The notes below the pieces were generated by a model that saw only the letters and a list, made by a program, of their open reading frames with translations, was not told the origin of the DNA and ran no database searches. From Atlantibacter hermannii (GTDB lineage Bacteria; Pseudomonadota; Gammaproteobacteria; Enterobacterales; Enterobacteriaceae), in the NCBI RefSeq assembly GCF_009907385.1, contig NZ_JAAATR010000033.1, positions 1 through 64,000 on the forward strand: DNA of 64,000 nucleotides, given 5' to 3'. Positions 18,248 through 28,704 of this stretch are shown in pieces (within the stretch, counting starts at the first letter, position 1; every line of letters starts with the position of its first letter). The position numbers and the translations under genes are program-made.

Positions 18248-18985
18248 TTAACCAAAGCGCCAGCGTAATGGAATGACCTCGCCGTGCCAACCATTGTCTT
18301 TGCGGCGGGCCACCACCAGCAGTTCACCGGCTTCGGCGCGCACAATCAACTGGCCCTGCTCATCCCAGCAGGCGCTACGGCCTACGGCGGTTTGATTATC
18401 CGGCGCAATGGCGTGGTTCACCTGTAATACCGCGATATGATTTTCAAAGGCGCAGTACTGCATATCGACCACTTCAGCAGTCCATGATAGCTCGGAGATA
18501 AACCGCCCGCACATATACAGGCTGGCCTCTTTCTGGGCCCAGAGATCCGCAGGCTGTGAACGGTTTACCGCAAGGGCGATGCGCTGCGAACCGGTGCCAA
18601 TGATTTTATCCTGCAGTACCGGTAATCCACTGATTTCATCAATATCCTGTGCCGTGTTTTGCAGACAGAGCTGCCGCGTCCCGTCGGGAAGGAAAATCAA
18701 TCCTGCAGAGATCATCCCTCCGGGCGCGGGCAGGGACAGACCGGCAATAATCATCATCTTATGCCGCTGTGCCGCCAGACTGATGGGGGTGAACAGTAAT
18801 GAATCAGGGCTGACCAGGCATGAATCAGGGGAGTGAAAACCGGTAAGGGAAAACTCGGGGAACAGTAAAACGTCGATTTGCTCGCGGGCGGCGGTGGCGA
18901 TAAACGACAGATGATGAGAAACATTCGCGGCTACGTCATCAGGACGTGGCGCGTATTGCGCGGCGGCAACATTCCATGTTGGCAT
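18248..18985 (-). CDS. yobB: YobB-like nitrilase-superfamily protein, catalytic residues altered
   Basis: The 245-residue protein has the nitrilase-superfamily (carbon-nitrogen hydrolase) fold pattern: MPTWNVAAAQYAPRPDD, then LLFPEFSLTGF with the conserved glutamate at 44. The family uses a Glu-Lys-Cys triad. In my unaided alignment the lysine position reads Gln109 (RQLCLQNT) and the cysteine position Asn141 (RIALAVNRS), so hydrolase activity is doubtful. It corresponds by position to E. coli yobB upstream of exoX. A GGAAG ribosome site precedes the ATG. Its role is unknown; it could be a pseudoenzyme. Confidence 0.8.
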   Translation of the reverse strand: MPTWNVAAAQYAPRPDDVAANVSHHLSFIATAAREQIDVLLFPEFSLTGFHSPDSCLVSPDSLLFTPISLAAQRHKMMIIAGLSLPAPGGMISAGLIFLPDGTRQLCLQNTAQDIDEISGLPVLQDKIIGTGSQRIALAVNRSQPADLWAQKEASLYMCGRFISELSWTAEVVDMQYCAFENHIAVLQVNHAIAPDNQTAVGRSACWDEQGQLIVRAEAGELLVVARRKDNGWHGEVIPLRWRFG

Positions 18986-19100
18986 ATTGGCTTCCTTGTA
19001 GATGAAATCGCTATATTTAGCGCAATGGATCAGAGAATATAGTGATTAGCGCAAACAGATTAGCATTTTCATTGTAAGGAAGCGTAACGGACCGTAAGGC

Positions 19101-19331
19101 TTATTTTGCTTTTGGTTCCCAGGGCAAGCGCGATAAATTCACTGAGGCCAGTCGATGCGCAATCAGGCGCTCGCGAAAGTAGCCGCGCAACGCTTCTGGC
19201 TGCTCGCGTTCAACGGCCTCCGCAATGATCGGCATGTTGTAGCGCTCTTTAAACGCCACGCCCGCGGCGGCCAGATCGACGTTCACTTTGTCCATTTCGT
19301 CCTGAGGAAGTTGGGCAAGATTGTGCTTCAT
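19101..19331 (-). CDS. holE: DNA polymerase III theta subunit
   Basis: The 76-residue protein equals E. coli HolE in length and is nearly identical ([35 protein letters not shown]). Theta binds the epsilon proofreading subunit in the polymerase III core and stabilises it. The ATG at 19331 follows GGAGTCATTT. It is a monocistronic gene. Confidence 0.96.
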   Translation of the reverse strand: MKHNLAQLPQDEMDKVNVDLAAAGVAFKERYNMPIIAEAVEREQPEALRGYFRERLIAHRLASVNLSRLPWEPKAK

Positions 19332-19481
19332 AAATGACTCCTGTAGTGACTGGCGGAAAGGTACTTGCTCATCGTTCGGATGACAAGCGTTTCTGTGTCG
19401 TTGTGTGCCATGCTGACTCGACTTGAAGAGTTACCGGGGTTATTCTTTGCGCCACAGTCATAACGAAAAGGAATGATTTAT

Positions 19482-19856
19482 ATGGCATTCACCGCATCCC
19501 GTCTTCTTTGTACTCTGACCGTTACCGCTTCACTGTTCGCCGCGCCCGCCGTCTGGGCTCATGCGCATCTTAAACATCAATACCCGGCGGCGGATGCCGT
19601 GATGGAGTCTGCGCCTCAGGCCCTGACCCTGAATTTCTCTGAAGGAATCGAACCGGCATTCAGCGGCATCACCCTGACCGGCCCGGAGAAACAAAAACGG
19701 GAAACCGGCAAAGCCAAACTGGCGGCGGATGATAATAAACAGCTGATTGTGCCGCTCAACGCGCCGCTGCCTGCCGGGCAGTATCAGGTCGACTGGCATG
19801 TGGTTTCCGTCGATGGCCACAAAACCAAAGGCAGCTACCATTTTAGCGTGAAATAA
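19482..19856 (+). CDS. yobA: CopC-like periplasmic copper-binding protein YobA
   Basis: This 124-residue protein has a signal peptide ending ...APAVWA, leaving a mature N-terminal HAHL motif, the copper(II) site of CopC proteins. The C-terminal part VDWHVVSVDGHKTKGSYHFSV supplies further ligands. The second ATG (19482) was chosen: it has AAGG nine bases upstream and gives the E. coli length. It is followed after one base by the CopD-like yebZ, so it probably delivers or binds copper in the periplasm as part of a three-gene unit with yebZ and yebY. Confidence 0.94.
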   Translation: MAFTASRLLCTLTVTASLFAAPAVWAHAHLKHQYPAADAVMESAPQALTLNFSEGIEPAFSGITLTGPEKQKRETGKAKLAADDNKQLIVPLNAPLPAGQYQVDWHVVSVDGHKTKGSYHFSVK

Positions 19857-19857
19857 C

Positions 19858-20733
19858 ATGCTGGTTGCCACCTGGGTTACGCTGCGGTTTATTCATTTCG
19901 CCGCGTTGATTCTGGCGCTGGGGTGTGCGATCAGCACCTGTTGGCTGGCCCCTGATGCGTTTAAGCCGGTACTGGCGCGCCGCGTCTGGCGGTTGTGGCG
20001 CATGGCGTTGGTCGCCAACCTCGTCAGTACGACATTGATGCTCGCCATTCAGGGCGGAATGATGGCAGGCGGCTGGGCAGACGTCGTTTCACCGGCTATC
20101 TGGCAGGCGGTGTTAACCACCCAGTTTGGCGGCGTGTGGTTGTGGCAGATCGTGCTCAGCGTAATCTCGCTGGTAGTGCTTCTGCTTAAACCTTATCGCG
20201 TTGGCGCGCTGCTGATGGTGCTCCTGATGGGGCAGGTGGTGCTGCTGGCTGGGGTAGGGCATGCGGTGATGGCGGAAGGCGCGCGCGGCGCGTTCCAGCA
20301 ATTCAACCACGCCATTCATCTGCTTTCCGCCGCGTGGTGGATGGGCGGCTTACTGCCGTTACTGGCCTGTATGCGGCTGGCGCGCAAACCGCGCTGGCGG
20401 GAGAGCGCAATCCTCGCCATGATGCGTTTTTCGCGCTACGGTCATCTGGCGGTCGCGCTGGCGATCGTGACGGGGATCGTCAATACGCTGCTGATTGCCG
20501 GGATCCCCTGGCCTGTCGACACGCGTTATCTCATCATGCTGTGGGTAAAGGCCGCGCTGGTGGCGATGATGGTGGCGATTGCCGTGTACAACCGCTATGC
20601 GCTGGTGCCGCGCTTCAGCCAGAGCGCGGGCGTGGCGCAACGTCAGTTTATTACCCTGACGAAAGTGGAATGGATATTAAGCTTACTGGTGGTGGCCTGC
20701 GTCAGCCTGTTCGCAACCTGGGAGCCTGTTTAA
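19858..20733 (+). CDS. yebZ: CopD-family inner-membrane protein YebZ
   Basis: The 291-residue protein has about eight membrane segments and the CopD domain, including conserved histidines in [20 protein letters not shown] and [22 protein letters not shown]. coli YebZ has 290 residues. It is presumed to take part in copper movement across the inner membrane with the CopC-like YobA, whose stop is one base upstream. Start at 19858 leaves no obvious separate ribosome site, fitting translational coupling. Confidence 0.92.
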   Translation: MLVATWVTLRFIHFAALILALGCAISTCWLAPDAFKPVLARRVWRLWRMALVANLVSTTLMLAIQGGMMAGGWADVVSPAIWQAVLTTQFGGVWLWQIVLSVISLVVLLLKPYRVGALLMVLLMGQVVLLAGVGHAVMAEGARGAFQQFNHAIHLLSAAWWMGGLLPLLACMRLARKPRWRESAILAMMRFSRYGHLAVALAIVTGIVNTLLIAGIPWPVDTRYLIMLWVKAALVAMMVAIAVYNRYALVPRFSQSAGVAQRQFITLTKVEWILSLLVVACVSLFATWEPV

Positions 20734-20758
20734 CCGTGATTATGTTTGCGAGTTTACG

Positions 20759-21097
20759 ATGAAAAAAACAGTACTTTCACTGCTATTACTGGCGTGCGCG
20801 GGATCGGCCGCCGCTGCGCCGCAGATTATTACGGTAAGTCGTTTCGAGATGGGCAAAGACAACTGGGCGTTTAACCGCGAAGAAGTCATGCTCACCTGCC
20901 GTCCGGGCAACGCGCTGTTTGTGATTAATCCTGCCACCCTGATGCAATATCCGATCAATGACGAAGCCATGGCGCAGGTTAAAGCCGGGAAAACCACGGG
21001 CCAGTCCATCAGCGTGATACAGGTAGACGACCCGGCGAAGCCTGGCGAGAAAAAGAGCCTGGCGCCGTTTATCGAGAAAGCCAGAACGCTCTGTTAA
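20759..21097 (+). CDS. yebY: YebY, DUF2511 periplasmic protein
   Basis: The 112-residue protein has a clear signal peptide ([20 protein letters not shown]) and a mature domain with two cysteines (VMLTCRPGN and the terminal ARTLC). It matches E. coli YebY (113 residues), co-transcribed with yobA and yebZ. Its role in copper handling is inferred from the neighbourhood only. A bidirectional terminator follows 14 bases downstream. Confidence 0.9.
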   Translation: MKKTVLSLLLLACAGSAAAAPQIITVSRFEMGKDNWAFNREEVMLTCRPGNALFVINPATLMQYPINDEAMAQVKAGKTTGQSISVIQVDDPAKPGEKKSLAPFIEKARTLC

Positions 21098-21111
21098 GCG
21101 TTAACGGGCAT

Positions 21112-21153
21112 AAAAAAACCGCAGTACCGTGAAACACGGGCTGCGGTTTTTTA
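21112..21153. terminator. Bidirectional terminator between yebY and sdsR
   Basis: AAAACCGCAG and CTGCGGTTTT form a stem around a loop that contains a second small stem (CCGTG/CACGG), with seven As on one side and six Ts on the other. It can end yebY on the plus strand and RyeA on the minus strand. Confidence 0.88.
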
Positions 21154-21239
21154 TTAAGTGATTACGTTACGTGAGGAATTTTTTTGGACCACTTTTGTCG
21201 CGGACTGGAAAACCTGACATCGTAATCTATTCTTAAAGG

Positions 21240-21343
21240 GCAAGGCGATTTCAGCCTGCATTAATGCCAACTTTTAGCGCACGGCTCTCTCCCAAGAGCC
21301 ATTTCCCTGGACCGAATACAGGAATCGTATTCGGTCTTTTTTT
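21240..21343 (+). ncRNA. sdsR: SdsR (RyeB) small RNA
   Basis: The 104-base segment from GCAAGGCGATT to the poly-T tract matches, nearly base for base, the E. coli and Salmonella sigma-S-dependent sRNA SdsR as I recall it, including CCCAAGAGCCATTTCCCTGG and the terminator hairpin GACCGAATAC/GTATTCGGTC. The promoter shows the sigma-S type -10 CTATTCTTAA six bases before the start. SdsR is Hfq-bound and represses targets such as ompD, mutS and tolC in relatives. Its place between yebY and pphA is the conserved locus. Confidence 0.95.
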
Positions 21344-21581
21344 ATCCCTATGATTCATAAGCAAGTTGCGACTGCGCCTTTATCCATGGCTAATGTCGCT
21401 GCCTGTGAACGCCTTAAACCATACCACAGACAACCCCGGCAGCGTCCAGAGCTTTTTTGCCGTCTTTAAGAATCTGTAAGCCAGATGATACCAATAAGTT
21501 TCAATTCGCTGTCAGCGTGTTGTCCTGTGACGATTTTCTGGAATCTGGATCAAATAACAATAATCTTCATTTAGCCGTAAC

Positions 21582-21610
21582 TTGATCGGAATAATCCTAT
21601 CAGCTATTGT
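21582..21610 (+). promoter_or_regulatory. Candidate sigma-70 promoter upstream of pphA
   Basis: TTGATC and TATTGT are separated by exactly 17 bases, a good -35/-10 pair. It would start transcription near 21617, ahead of the terminator hairpin at 21678-21706. Confidence 0.4.
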
Positions 21611-21616
21611 GCGGTT

Positions 21617-21706
21617 CATCCCTTACAGAGCTAACGCCATCACCATGAGCGCCGGAGATAAGCGCCGGAAGGGACATAAAAAAGCCTGCATAATGCAGGT
21701 TTTTTT
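21617..21706 (+). ncRNA. Candidate short transcript or attenuated leader
   Basis: Between a promoter-like pair (21582-21610) and a Rho-independent terminator (CCTGCA TAA TGCAGG then seven Ts, 21685-21706) lies a 90-base segment with no convincing ORF. It could be a small RNA or a prematurely terminated leader of pphA, which starts 173 bases later. I do not recognise it as a known sRNA. The remaining stretch 21344-21580 shows no gene. Confidence 0.35.
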
Positions 21707-21879
21707 ATGTCTGCGCGTCGTTCATCACCCGATGAACGCCAATTGATTCCTGTAATCGTCAAAAACGTATAGAAAAGTGTATTTTTTGCCGCTGATTTCT
21801 TTGCCTCCCTGCGCCAGTACGTCCTGTCAGGCTGCAATGTGTGTCGCACACTATACTTTAGCTGTTCACAGGAGGAGAT

Positions 21880-22524
21880 ATGTATCAACGAATCGACGCC
21901 AGTGAATGGCGAGCCATCTACATCGTGGGCGATTTGCACGGCTGTCTGCGACAGTTTGCCCGGGCGTTACGCGAGGCGCATTTCGACCCGTGGCAGGATT
22001 TGGTGATTGGTGTTGGCGATCTTATCGACCGCGGGGATAACAGCCCCGGCTGCCTGGCGTTAACCGAGCGGCGCTGGTTCCGCTGCGTGTTGGGCAACCA
22101 CGAGGCCATGGCGCTGGACGCGCTGGAGTCGGGGGATTACGCATTGTGGTATCTCAACGGCGGCAACTGGTTTACCACGCTCAACAGCGCGGCGCGCAAG
22201 CGTGTTGAAGAGCAACTGCTGCGGCTGCGCGATTTCCCACTGATCATTGAATTGCAGTGTGCGGAACAGACCGTCGTGGTCGCCCACGCGGATTATCCCG
22301 CCGATCGCTATGCCTGGCAGCAGCCGGTGAAGCGCACGCCGGTGCTCTGGAGCCGCGAGCGGTTATCGCGGTGTATCAAAGGACGGGATGAGTCTATCAG
22401 CGGCGCGGATGCATTTTACTTCGGGCATACGCCGTTAAATGACTGCCTCGACTGCGGGAATTTGCACTACATCGACACCGGCGCCGTTTTCGGCAACCGG
22501 TTGACCTTACTGCGGGTCCAGTAG
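21880..22524 (+). CDS. pphA: Serine/threonine protein phosphatase 1
   Basis: The 214-residue metallophosphatase has the phosphoesterase motifs GDLHGC (near 18), GDLIDRGDNSP (near 46) and GNHEAM (near 75), with later histidines in VVAHADYP and YFGHTPL. E. coli PphA/PrpA (218 residues) removes phosphate from serine, threonine and tyrosine and affects the response to misfolded proteins. AGGAGG precedes the ATG. Its stop codon abuts that of the convergent yebW with no spacer. Confidence 0.94.
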   Translation: MYQRIDASEWRAIYIVGDLHGCLRQFARALREAHFDPWQDLVIGVGDLIDRGDNSPGCLALTERRWFRCVLGNHEAMALDALESGDYALWYLNGGNWFTTLNSAARKRVEEQLLRLRDFPLIIELQCAEQTVVVAHADYPADRYAWQQPVKRTPVLWSRERLSRCIKGRDESISGADAFYFGHTPLNDCLDCGNLHYIDTGAVFGNRLTLLRVQ

Positions 22525-22716
22525 TTAAAAATCGCTGTACTCCTGAGCCGGGGTCCAGAAGCCATCGATAAAATCTTCTACCGGGAAACAGCCGCCGTGC
22601 CGCAGCCGTTGTTCATCCATCGCGCGCATACATTGTTGTTCAGTATTAAAAACGTCAATGACGATATCGTTACAGCCACCGTCCAGATAACAAATAAATA
22701 AAACCAGTGCGAACAT
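22525..22716 (-). CDS. yebW: YebW, small uncharacterised protein
   Basis: The 63-residue protein MFALVLFICYLDGGCNDIVIDVFNTE... closely matches E. coli YebW. It begins with a hydrophobic segment, so it may be secreted or membrane-associated, and has four cysteines. The start at 22716 has GGGG nine bases upstream. No function is known. Confidence 0.88.
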   Translation of the reverse strand: MFALVLFICYLDGGCNDIVIDVFNTEQQCMRAMDEQRLRHGGCFPVEDFIDGFWTPAQEYSDF

Positions 22717-22823
22717 CGCATCCCCAATGTCAGAAGGTTTAGAGTAATTGTAGGGGACAGGGCGCGAAGGGCAAACCAAACGGGGAAGAATAACCCGTCT
22801 CAGGCGACGGGCTCATGTCGGGA

Positions 22824-23063
22824 TCAGGCAAAACGCATCACCCAGGCATCGGAATTTTCGTCATAGTGTTTACGATAAAGGACAGAGTGTTCACCGTTAA
22901 GTACCGCCGGAATACTGGTTTCCGCATCCCATGCATCAAGCTGCATACACAGATCCGGGTCAGATTTACACGGGATCGTTAAGGTACGCTCGCCCGGCTG
23001 CTCGCCGCTCAGCTCCGCATCATCGATTTCAAAGGTGCCGATTTTAACGCTGGTCTTAGTCAT
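22824..23063 (-). CDS. yebV: YebV, small uncharacterised protein
   Basis: The 79-residue protein MTKTSVKIGTFEIDDAELSGE... matches E. coli YebV (78 residues) almost throughout, including TIPCKSDPDLCMQLDAWDAETSIPA. The start at 23063 has a GGAG site seven bases upstream; 29 upstream open codons lack homology. Function unknown. A weak hairpin (CCCGTC/GACGGG) lies just downstream. Confidence 0.9.
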   Translation of the reverse strand: MTKTSVKIGTFEIDDAELSGEQPGERTLTIPCKSDPDLCMQLDAWDAETSIPAVLNGEHSVLYRKHYDENSDAWVMRFA

Positions 23064-23177
23064 AATGCTCTCCATCATCATTACAGTGCAGGTGGTACGA
23101 CCAGTAAAGTCGCCATTTTTTAGCCTGGACAAGGAACAGCAAAAGCGCAAGTTTATCGCGATTATTTTTTGGGCGAA

Positions 23178-24614
23178 TTAAATCTCGTCAGCAAACAGCT
23201 TGCCATCGCGCACCAGTTCGCGCGGATAACTGTTCTTTAAGCGCGAGCCGATTTTTTTCGCCAGACCCAGCGGTTGATCCTGATACGTCACAATCACTTC
23301 ATTCGCCTGCGGCGCGGTTTGCGGATAGACATCCCGGCCGCGATACCACTCCTGGGCTTGCCCGGCGGTTAACGCGAATCCATGAGTATCAACGTCCCCA
23401 AGGGCGATCACCGCCTCGTGCTGCCAGCGGAAGCCTTTGTTGAAGGTTTCCGCCAGTTTCAGGCCGATGCGCGAGAATCGCACCTGGCCAATCAGCGGCT
23501 CGATTTCTGCCGGGAACAGCCAAATTTCTTTATCGCGCAGCCATAAGTGTAGATGCGCATCCCAGCTAAGCCCTACGCTGGCGGCCGCACGGACGACTTC
23601 CTGCGCCTCTTTGGGTTTCATCAGCGTGAAGGGGAATTTACCGTTTTTATAGCCCGGCGCGTCGAGGGGCGGGACAGCGGCGGTTTTACGCAGGCGCGCC
23701 ACAAAGAAGCCTTCGCAATTGAAAATCTGCGGGAACACGTGCAGAAAACCTTCTTCGGTGAGCGCCTGCTGTGCGCCGTTGAACAGCTCGCCCAGGGGCT
23801 CTACGCATACCGCATCAGGATAGCGCGCCAGCAACCACTGGCACACCTGCGCATTCTCTTCGCGGTTGAGGGTGCAGGTGGAGTAAACCAGCGTGCCGCC
23901 GGGGCGCAGGGCGTGAAACGCGCTGTCAATCAGCTCGCGCTGGGTGGCGGCGATCTCCAGATTGCTGGCGACGGACCAGTTACGCAGGGCATCGGGATCT
24001 TTGCGCACCACGCCTTCGCCGGAGCAGGGGGCGTCAAGCAGGATGGCGTCGAAACATTCCGGCAGCGCGGCGCCGAACACCCGGCCATCGAAGTGGGTCA
24101 GCGCCACGTTCTGAATGCCGCAGCGGCTGATGTTCGCCGCCAGGACTTTTACCCGGCTGGCGGCGTATTCATTGGCGAGGATCGCGCCCTGATTCGCCAT
24201 CCGCGCCGCGATTTGGGTGGTTTTCGAACCCGGCGCGGCGGCGACGTCCATCACCCGGGTTATCTCTGCGTTATCGGCGAACAGCGCGGCCACCGGCAGC
24301 ATCGAGCTGGCCTCCTGTATGTAAAACAGACCGCTAAGATGTTCGGCGGTGCTGCCCAGCGGCAGCGCTTCTTCATCGCGTTCGATCCAGAATCCTTCTT
24401 CGCACCAGGGTATCGGGCTGAGTTGCCAGTCGTAGGGCGCAACTAACGCCAGGAAATCGCTGACGCTGATTTTCAGGGTGTTGACGCGGATACTGCGGCG
24501 CAGCGGGCGCTGGCAGGACGCGATAAAGCCCTCCATGGACAGCGCGGCGGGCATTGCTTCACGCATCACGGAAAGAAATTCATCGGGAAGATAAACGGAA
24601 CGGATTTGCGCCAC
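23178..24614 (-). CDS. rsmF: 16S rRNA (cytosine-C5)-methyltransferase RsmF
   Basis: RsmF methylates C1407 of 16S rRNA using S-adenosylmethionine. The 478-residue protein has the NOL1/NOP2/Sun catalytic core ([15 protein letters not shown] near 122, [13 protein letters not shown] near 190, the catalytic cysteine in [12 protein letters not shown] near 245) and a C-terminal PUA-like region. The start is GTG at 24614, which gives the E. coli-like N-terminus; an internal ATG at codon 17 would remove conserved residues. It lies downstream of letB on the same strand. Confidence 0.95.
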   Translation of the reverse strand: MAQIRSVYLPDEFLSVMREAMPAALSMEGFIASCQRPLRRSIRVNTLKISVSDFLALVAPYDWQLSPIPWCEEGFWIERDEEALPLGSTAEHLSGLFYIQEASSMLPVAALFADNAEITRVMDVAAAPGSKTTQIAARMANQGAILANEYAASRVKVLAANISRCGIQNVALTHFDGRVFGAALPECFDAILLDAPCSGEGVVRKDPDALRNWSVASNLEIAATQRELIDSAFHALRPGGTLVYSTCTLNREENAQVCQWLLARYPDAVCVEPLGELFNGAQQALTEEGFLHVFPQIFNCEGFFVARLRKTAAVPPLDAPGYKNGKFPFTLMKPKEAQEVVRAAASVGLSWDAHLHLWLRDKEIWLFPAEIEPLIGQVRFSRIGLKLAETFNKGFRWQHEAVIALGDVDTHGFALTAGQAQEWYRGRDVYPQTAPQANEVIVTYQDQPLGLAKKIGSRLKNSYPRELVRDGKLFADEI

Positions 24615-24691
24615 AGCCGGGCCCCACGGGTAAAATTAAGGGCGCGCAGTGTAGCATAACTGCCCCGGCATCGCACCGGGGCAGAGGGAGA

Positions 24692-27325
24692 TTAACGCGG
24701 CAGGGCGGTGCCCCACTGACGCCACTCTTTCGGCTCACTGTCCTGCAACAGGAAGTGTTTCCCCGCCTGGGCTTTCGGAGAAAGCGGCGTGCTTGGCGGC
24801 GTGGCGAAAGCGATGCCGCCACGGATAAACTGGTTGAAGGTCCCGGTTTTCACGACGCCGCCGATGATGCCGAAGTCAAGACTGTAGCCGGAGGCCTGCC
24901 AGAATACCGAGTTATTGCGCACCAGATGCTGATAACGCTGGCTGATGCGTAAGCCCACCATTACGCGATCGGACAGATTACCCAGCACCATGCCGGTGAC
25001 AATACCCACTTCCATCCCGCGGAACAGCACCGGCGTACCGATGGCCAGCGACCCGGCGTCCGGCACTTCCAGCACGATGCTCAGGCCGTCGAGGTAGCGA
25101 GAATCGGTGATGGTCGCTTCCTGTAGCTCAAAGTCACGGCGCGGATTGCCCTTCCCTGGCTCCACGTTGATATAGGGCTGCAGGATGGTATCCAGATGCT
25201 CCACCCCGGCGGCGGATATTTGCGGGGTGATCACCGAGAAGCGGGTGCCGTTGCGGGCAAAGGTCTTCACGTATTCCGGATACAGCACCGCAGTGGCCTG
25301 CACTTCGTTGCGTTCGGTGATCAGCTTCAGGGATTGTATCTGGCCAATATCGATCCCGAGGTAGCGGATCGGCATTCCTTCCGACAGTTTACCGGCGTCA
25401 AAAGCGTGCAGCGTCACCTGGCTGCCCACGGCGCGGGCCGCGGTTTCCGACGGGAACAGCGTCCGCTTGTTGCCTTTGTCGGTGTTAGCCGACGCGCCGC
25501 TCAGGTTATCGAAGCTGATCGCGCCTTTTAACGCCCTCGACAGCGGCGAAGCCTGGACGGTAAGCCCGCTGCCGTTCAGCTGCACTTTCGCGCCGCCTTC
25601 GGCCCAGAATACGCTGTTTTTGGTCACCAGATTTTGATACTGGGGCTTGATATGAACGTCAATATCAAACGCGTTGGCGCGCGGACGCACCGAGATCACT
25701 TCGCCAACTTCGAATTTGCGATACAGCACCACCGAACCGGCCTGAATATCCGGCAGGCTGTCGGCGCTCAGCGTCATGGTGGTGGTAGGCAAGTCGCTCA
25801 GGCTGTTTTCTACCGCTTTTTCCAGATTGGCAAACAGGGGGTAGCTCTCTTTCAGCTCGCCTTTACTGCCCGGCAGCACGCGGATACCGCCGCTGATCCA
25901 CTCACCGGCGCTGGCGCCCAGAAATTCCACGCCGTCCAGCCCCACCTTGACATCGATGCGGCTGTTAACCACAAATTTGCTGTCGCCTTTGACCAGCTCG
26001 CGATATTGCGGGTCGATGGCGACCGCAAAGTTGATGCCTTTGGCGGTTAAGCTGCGTTCCAGCACCTGGCCGATTTTAATACCGTGCAGGATCACCGGCT
26101 GGCCGGCGTCGATGCCGTAGCTTTCCGGCGCGGTGAGCGCCACCGTGACCACGCCCGGCTGCTGCAACGGCGTTTTATCCCCCGGCAGGATCACAAAGTG
26201 GTTGCGCGGTTTCCCTTCACCGGGCACCAGTTCAAAGGTGCTGCCGGTCAACAGGCTGCTGATGCTGGGGTTCTCCAGGGATATTTTCGGGTTGCGCAGC
26301 TCGATGCGCGTGCCTTCACGCAGTAAATTCACTACCCCAGGATCGACCGTCATTTCTCCGGTGACGGCGCCGCCGGGGTTGAGATTGAGTTTGGTCAGCG
26401 TGCCGACTTCCAGGCCCTGGTACATCAATTTGGTGGAGTCGGCTTTTAAGCCTTCGCCGCTCGGCAAATCCAGTTTTATCAGTACGCCGCGCTGGCTATG
26501 GGCCAAATCTTCATACAGGCCGTATTCGTCCTCCTGATCCGCCTCTTTGGAACCCTCCGGCGAATCAAAGGCAATCGCCCCGTTGACCAGCGCCGCCAGG
26601 CTTTCCAGCTGGACCTGCGCGCCGCTCAGGCTGATATCGGTTTTCACCCCGGAGACGTTCCAGAAACGGCTGCCTTTTTTCACCAGATGGGTGAAGCGCC
26701 GCTCGATCAGCACATCAATAGTGACGCCCTGGGCGCTGTTGTTGATAGTGTAGTCATACACCTTGCCTACCGGAATTTTACGGAAGTAGACCAGCGAGCC
26801 GGTATTCAGCGATCCGAGATCGGGCGCTTTCAGGTGGATCATTAAATCGCCGTTATCCAGCCGATATTTGGGCTGAGTATCCAGAGCGGTGAAATGATCT
26901 TGCGGCTCGCCTTTGCCCGGCATCATGCCGATATAGTTGCCGCCTACCAGCGCGTCCAGCCCGGAAATACCCGCCAGCGACGCTTTCGGCGTGACCAGCC
27001 AGAACTGGGTATCGGTGCGCAGCGCGTCTTTCAGATCGCTTTTGATGCTCACCGTCACGGCGATTTTATTCAGGTCTTCGCTCAGGCGAATATCCTGGAC
27101 CGTACCGACTTCTACACCCTGATAGCGCACGGGCGTTCGGCCTGCAACAATGCCGTCGGCAGAGACAAAGTCGATAGTGACGGTGGTGCCTCGTTCCTGG
27201 TACGTGGTCCAGATAAGCCATCCGGCGATCATCAGGGCGATGATCGGCAGTAACCAGAACGGGGAAATGCGGCGTTTCGTTTTAATTCGCGCTTCAGTCG
27301 TCGAAGCGGGCGTTTCCTGACTCAT
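24692..27325 (-). CDS. letB: LetB (YebT), seven-MCE-domain lipid transport tunnel
   Basis: The 877-residue protein has one N-terminal membrane helix ([20 protein letters not shown], near 19-38) followed by seven MCE domains, each marked by a [16 protein letters not shown] segment. It forms a long periplasmic hexameric tube that shuttles phospholipids between inner and outer membranes. The start at [12 protein letters not shown] gives exactly the E. coli length. Its first 32 bases overlap the 3' end of letA, so translation is probably coupled. Confidence 0.97.
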   Translation of the reverse strand: MSQETPASTTEARIKTKRRISPFWLLPIIALMIAGWLIWTTYQERGTTVTIDFVSADGIVAGRTPVRYQGVEVGTVQDIRLSEDLNKIAVTVSIKSDLKDALRTDTQFWLVTPKASLAGISGLDALVGGNYIGMMPGKGEPQDHFTALDTQPKYRLDNGDLMIHLKAPDLGSLNTGSLVYFRKIPVGKVYDYTINNSAQGVTIDVLIERRFTHLVKKGSRFWNVSGVKTDISLSGAQVQLESLAALVNGAIAFDSPEGSKEADQEDEYGLYEDLAHSQRGVLIKLDLPSGEGLKADSTKLMYQGLEVGTLTKLNLNPGGAVTGEMTVDPGVVNLLREGTRIELRNPKISLENPSISSLLTGSTFELVPGEGKPRNHFVILPGDKTPLQQPGVVTVALTAPESYGIDAGQPVILHGIKIGQVLERSLTAKGINFAVAIDPQYRELVKGDSKFVVNSRIDVKVGLDGVEFLGASAGEWISGGIRVLPGSKGELKESYPLFANLEKAVENSLSDLPTTTMTLSADSLPDIQAGSVVLYRKFEVGEVISVRPRANAFDIDVHIKPQYQNLVTKNSVFWAEGGAKVQLNGSGLTVQASPLSRALKGAISFDNLSGASANTDKGNKRTLFPSETAARAVGSQVTLHAFDAGKLSEGMPIRYLGIDIGQIQSLKLITERNEVQATAVLYPEYVKTFARNGTRFSVITPQISAAGVEHLDTILQPYINVEPGKGNPRRDFELQEATITDSRYLDGLSIVLEVPDAGSLAIGTPVLFRGMEVGIVTGMVLGNLSDRVMVGLRISQRYQHLVRNNSVFWQASGYSLDFGIIGGVVKTGTFNQFIRGGIAFATPPSTPLSPKAQAGKHFLLQDSEPKEWRQWGTALPR

Positions 27326-28577
27326 GTGCGTCCCAAAGTAAGCGGCTGTCCAGCCATTCAACAGCAAGAATAGTCAATATTACCGCTGCGCCGAAATAAA
27401 ACGCGGCAGGTCCCATAGTAAAAGCCAAAAGCTGATCGCGATTCACCAGCGACATGGTTAACGCAATCACAAATAAATCCAGCATTGACCAGCGGCCAAT
27501 CCAGGTGACAAAGCGCAGCAGCAGGATACGGGTGCGCAGCCCTTGCTCGCATTTGAAATGGATGCTGATCAGCAGCGTCAGCATCACCAGCACTTTAACG
27601 AACGGCACCGCGATACTGGCGATAAACACGATGGCGGCAACCGCAATATTGCTGCTCGCCAGCGAGGCGATCCCCGACAGGATAGTGTCCTCCTGACGAC
27701 CGCCGTTGACATAAATAATAGATATCGGCAGCAAATTCGCCGGGAGGAGAAATACCATCGCCGCAATCAACGCAGCCCAGGTTTTTTGCAGGCTATGGCG
27801 ACGGCGCTCGCGCAGCGGTACGTGGCAGCGCTGACAGCGGCCGCGCTCATCCGGTTCGCCGGTAAAATGGCAACCAAGGCAGACGCGCAGGGTGGCTTTG
27901 GGCGTGCGCGGCGGGCGCGTCGGATAGAATCGCTCCCACAGTTGCTCCACGTTAAGGTGGATCAGCGTCAGAATGCTCAGCAGCATCAGCAGGAAGAACG
28001 CCACCAGGCCGATGCCCGGCTGCATATAGGCGTAATCGCTGACTTTAATCGACGCCACGCCGATGCCCACCAGGTAGATGTCCAGCATTACCCACTCTTT
28101 CAGCCTTTCCAGCATCAGCAGGACCGGGCGCAAATTCATGCCGAGAATATTGCCGAACCATAAGTAGGCGATGGCGGCCACCAGCGTGCCGGGGGCACCC
28201 ACGGTGCAGAAGAATACCATCGCCGCAGTAACCGGGTCGCCCTGGCTGGCCATCTGCCAGATCCCCTGTAACAGACTGGCGTCGATGCGGGTGCCGAGCA
28301 GAATAACGCGCAGCAGCGGCTCGCTATAGGCGAAGGGCATCAGCACGATCATCGTGATCGCCATCGCGCCCAGACGCGTCAGAGACCAGTCGCGGCCATC
28401 GCGCAGTTTTGCATCGCAGCGCGGGCAGTAAGCGCTTTGTGTGGACTTCACAACCGGCAACATAAAAAGCGTGTCGCACTGCGGACATCGCTGATAATGT
28501 GCCTGGGGCAAAGGCTCGCTCATCGCATGAATCGTGAGCTTTGCGTTGTTTAATGCCGTTTTAGGTTTCAGGGCCAT
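27294..28577 (-). CDS. letA: LetA (YebS), inner-membrane partner of LetB
   Basis: The 427-residue protein has two PqiA-type modules, each with a zinc-ribbon-like cysteine set ([16 protein letters not shown] near 33-54 and [16 protein letters not shown] near 232-252) and four membrane helices. It is the same length as E. coli YebS. LetA is thought to load or extract lipids for the LetB tunnel. It is divergent from msrC across 127 bases. Confidence 0.96.
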   Translation of the reverse strand: MALKPKTALNNAKLTIHAMSEPLPQAHYQRCPQCDTLFMLPVVKSTQSAYCPRCDAKLRDGRDWSLTRLGAMAITMIVLMPFAYSEPLLRVILLGTRIDASLLQGIWQMASQGDPVTAAMVFFCTVGAPGTLVAAIAYLWFGNILGMNLRPVLLMLERLKEWVMLDIYLVGIGVASIKVSDYAYMQPGIGLVAFFLLMLLSILTLIHLNVEQLWERFYPTRPPRTPKATLRVCLGCHFTGEPDERGRCQRCHVPLRERRRHSLQKTWAALIAAMVFLLPANLLPISIIYVNGGRQEDTILSGIASLASSNIAVAAIVFIASIAVPFVKVLVMLTLLISIHFKCEQGLRTRILLLRFVTWIGRWSMLDLFVIALTMSLVNRDQLLAFTMGPAAFYFGAAVILTILAVEWLDSRLLWDAHESGNARFDD

Positions 28578-28704
28578 TTAATGGTCAGAGTTATATTTAG
28601 ATATCTTTATATTAAATCATGAAATGATTCATCTTGAGCATAAGCGCATTTAATGCTTATTTTAACAGGCAGGTTATTGTATTTATCAGTTAAGTGATTA
28701 TTAA

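Larger units (their letters stand above)
21112..21381 (-). ncRNA. ryeA: RyeA (SraC) antisense RNA, ends approximate
   Basis: In E. coli a longer RNA is transcribed across sdsR on the opposite strand, starting a few tens of bases beyond the sdsR 3' end. Transferring those offsets places its start near 21381 and its end at the bidirectional terminator at 21112-21153, giving about 270 bases, the known size class. Ends are inferred; no promoter was proven. SdsR and RyeA anneal and are cleaved by RNase III in E. coli. Confidence 0.55.

Noticed and set aside
21640..21939. A 99-codon minus-strand frame across the pphA leader
   Set aside because: It crosses a terminator hairpin and the pphA ribosome site and resembles no known protein.
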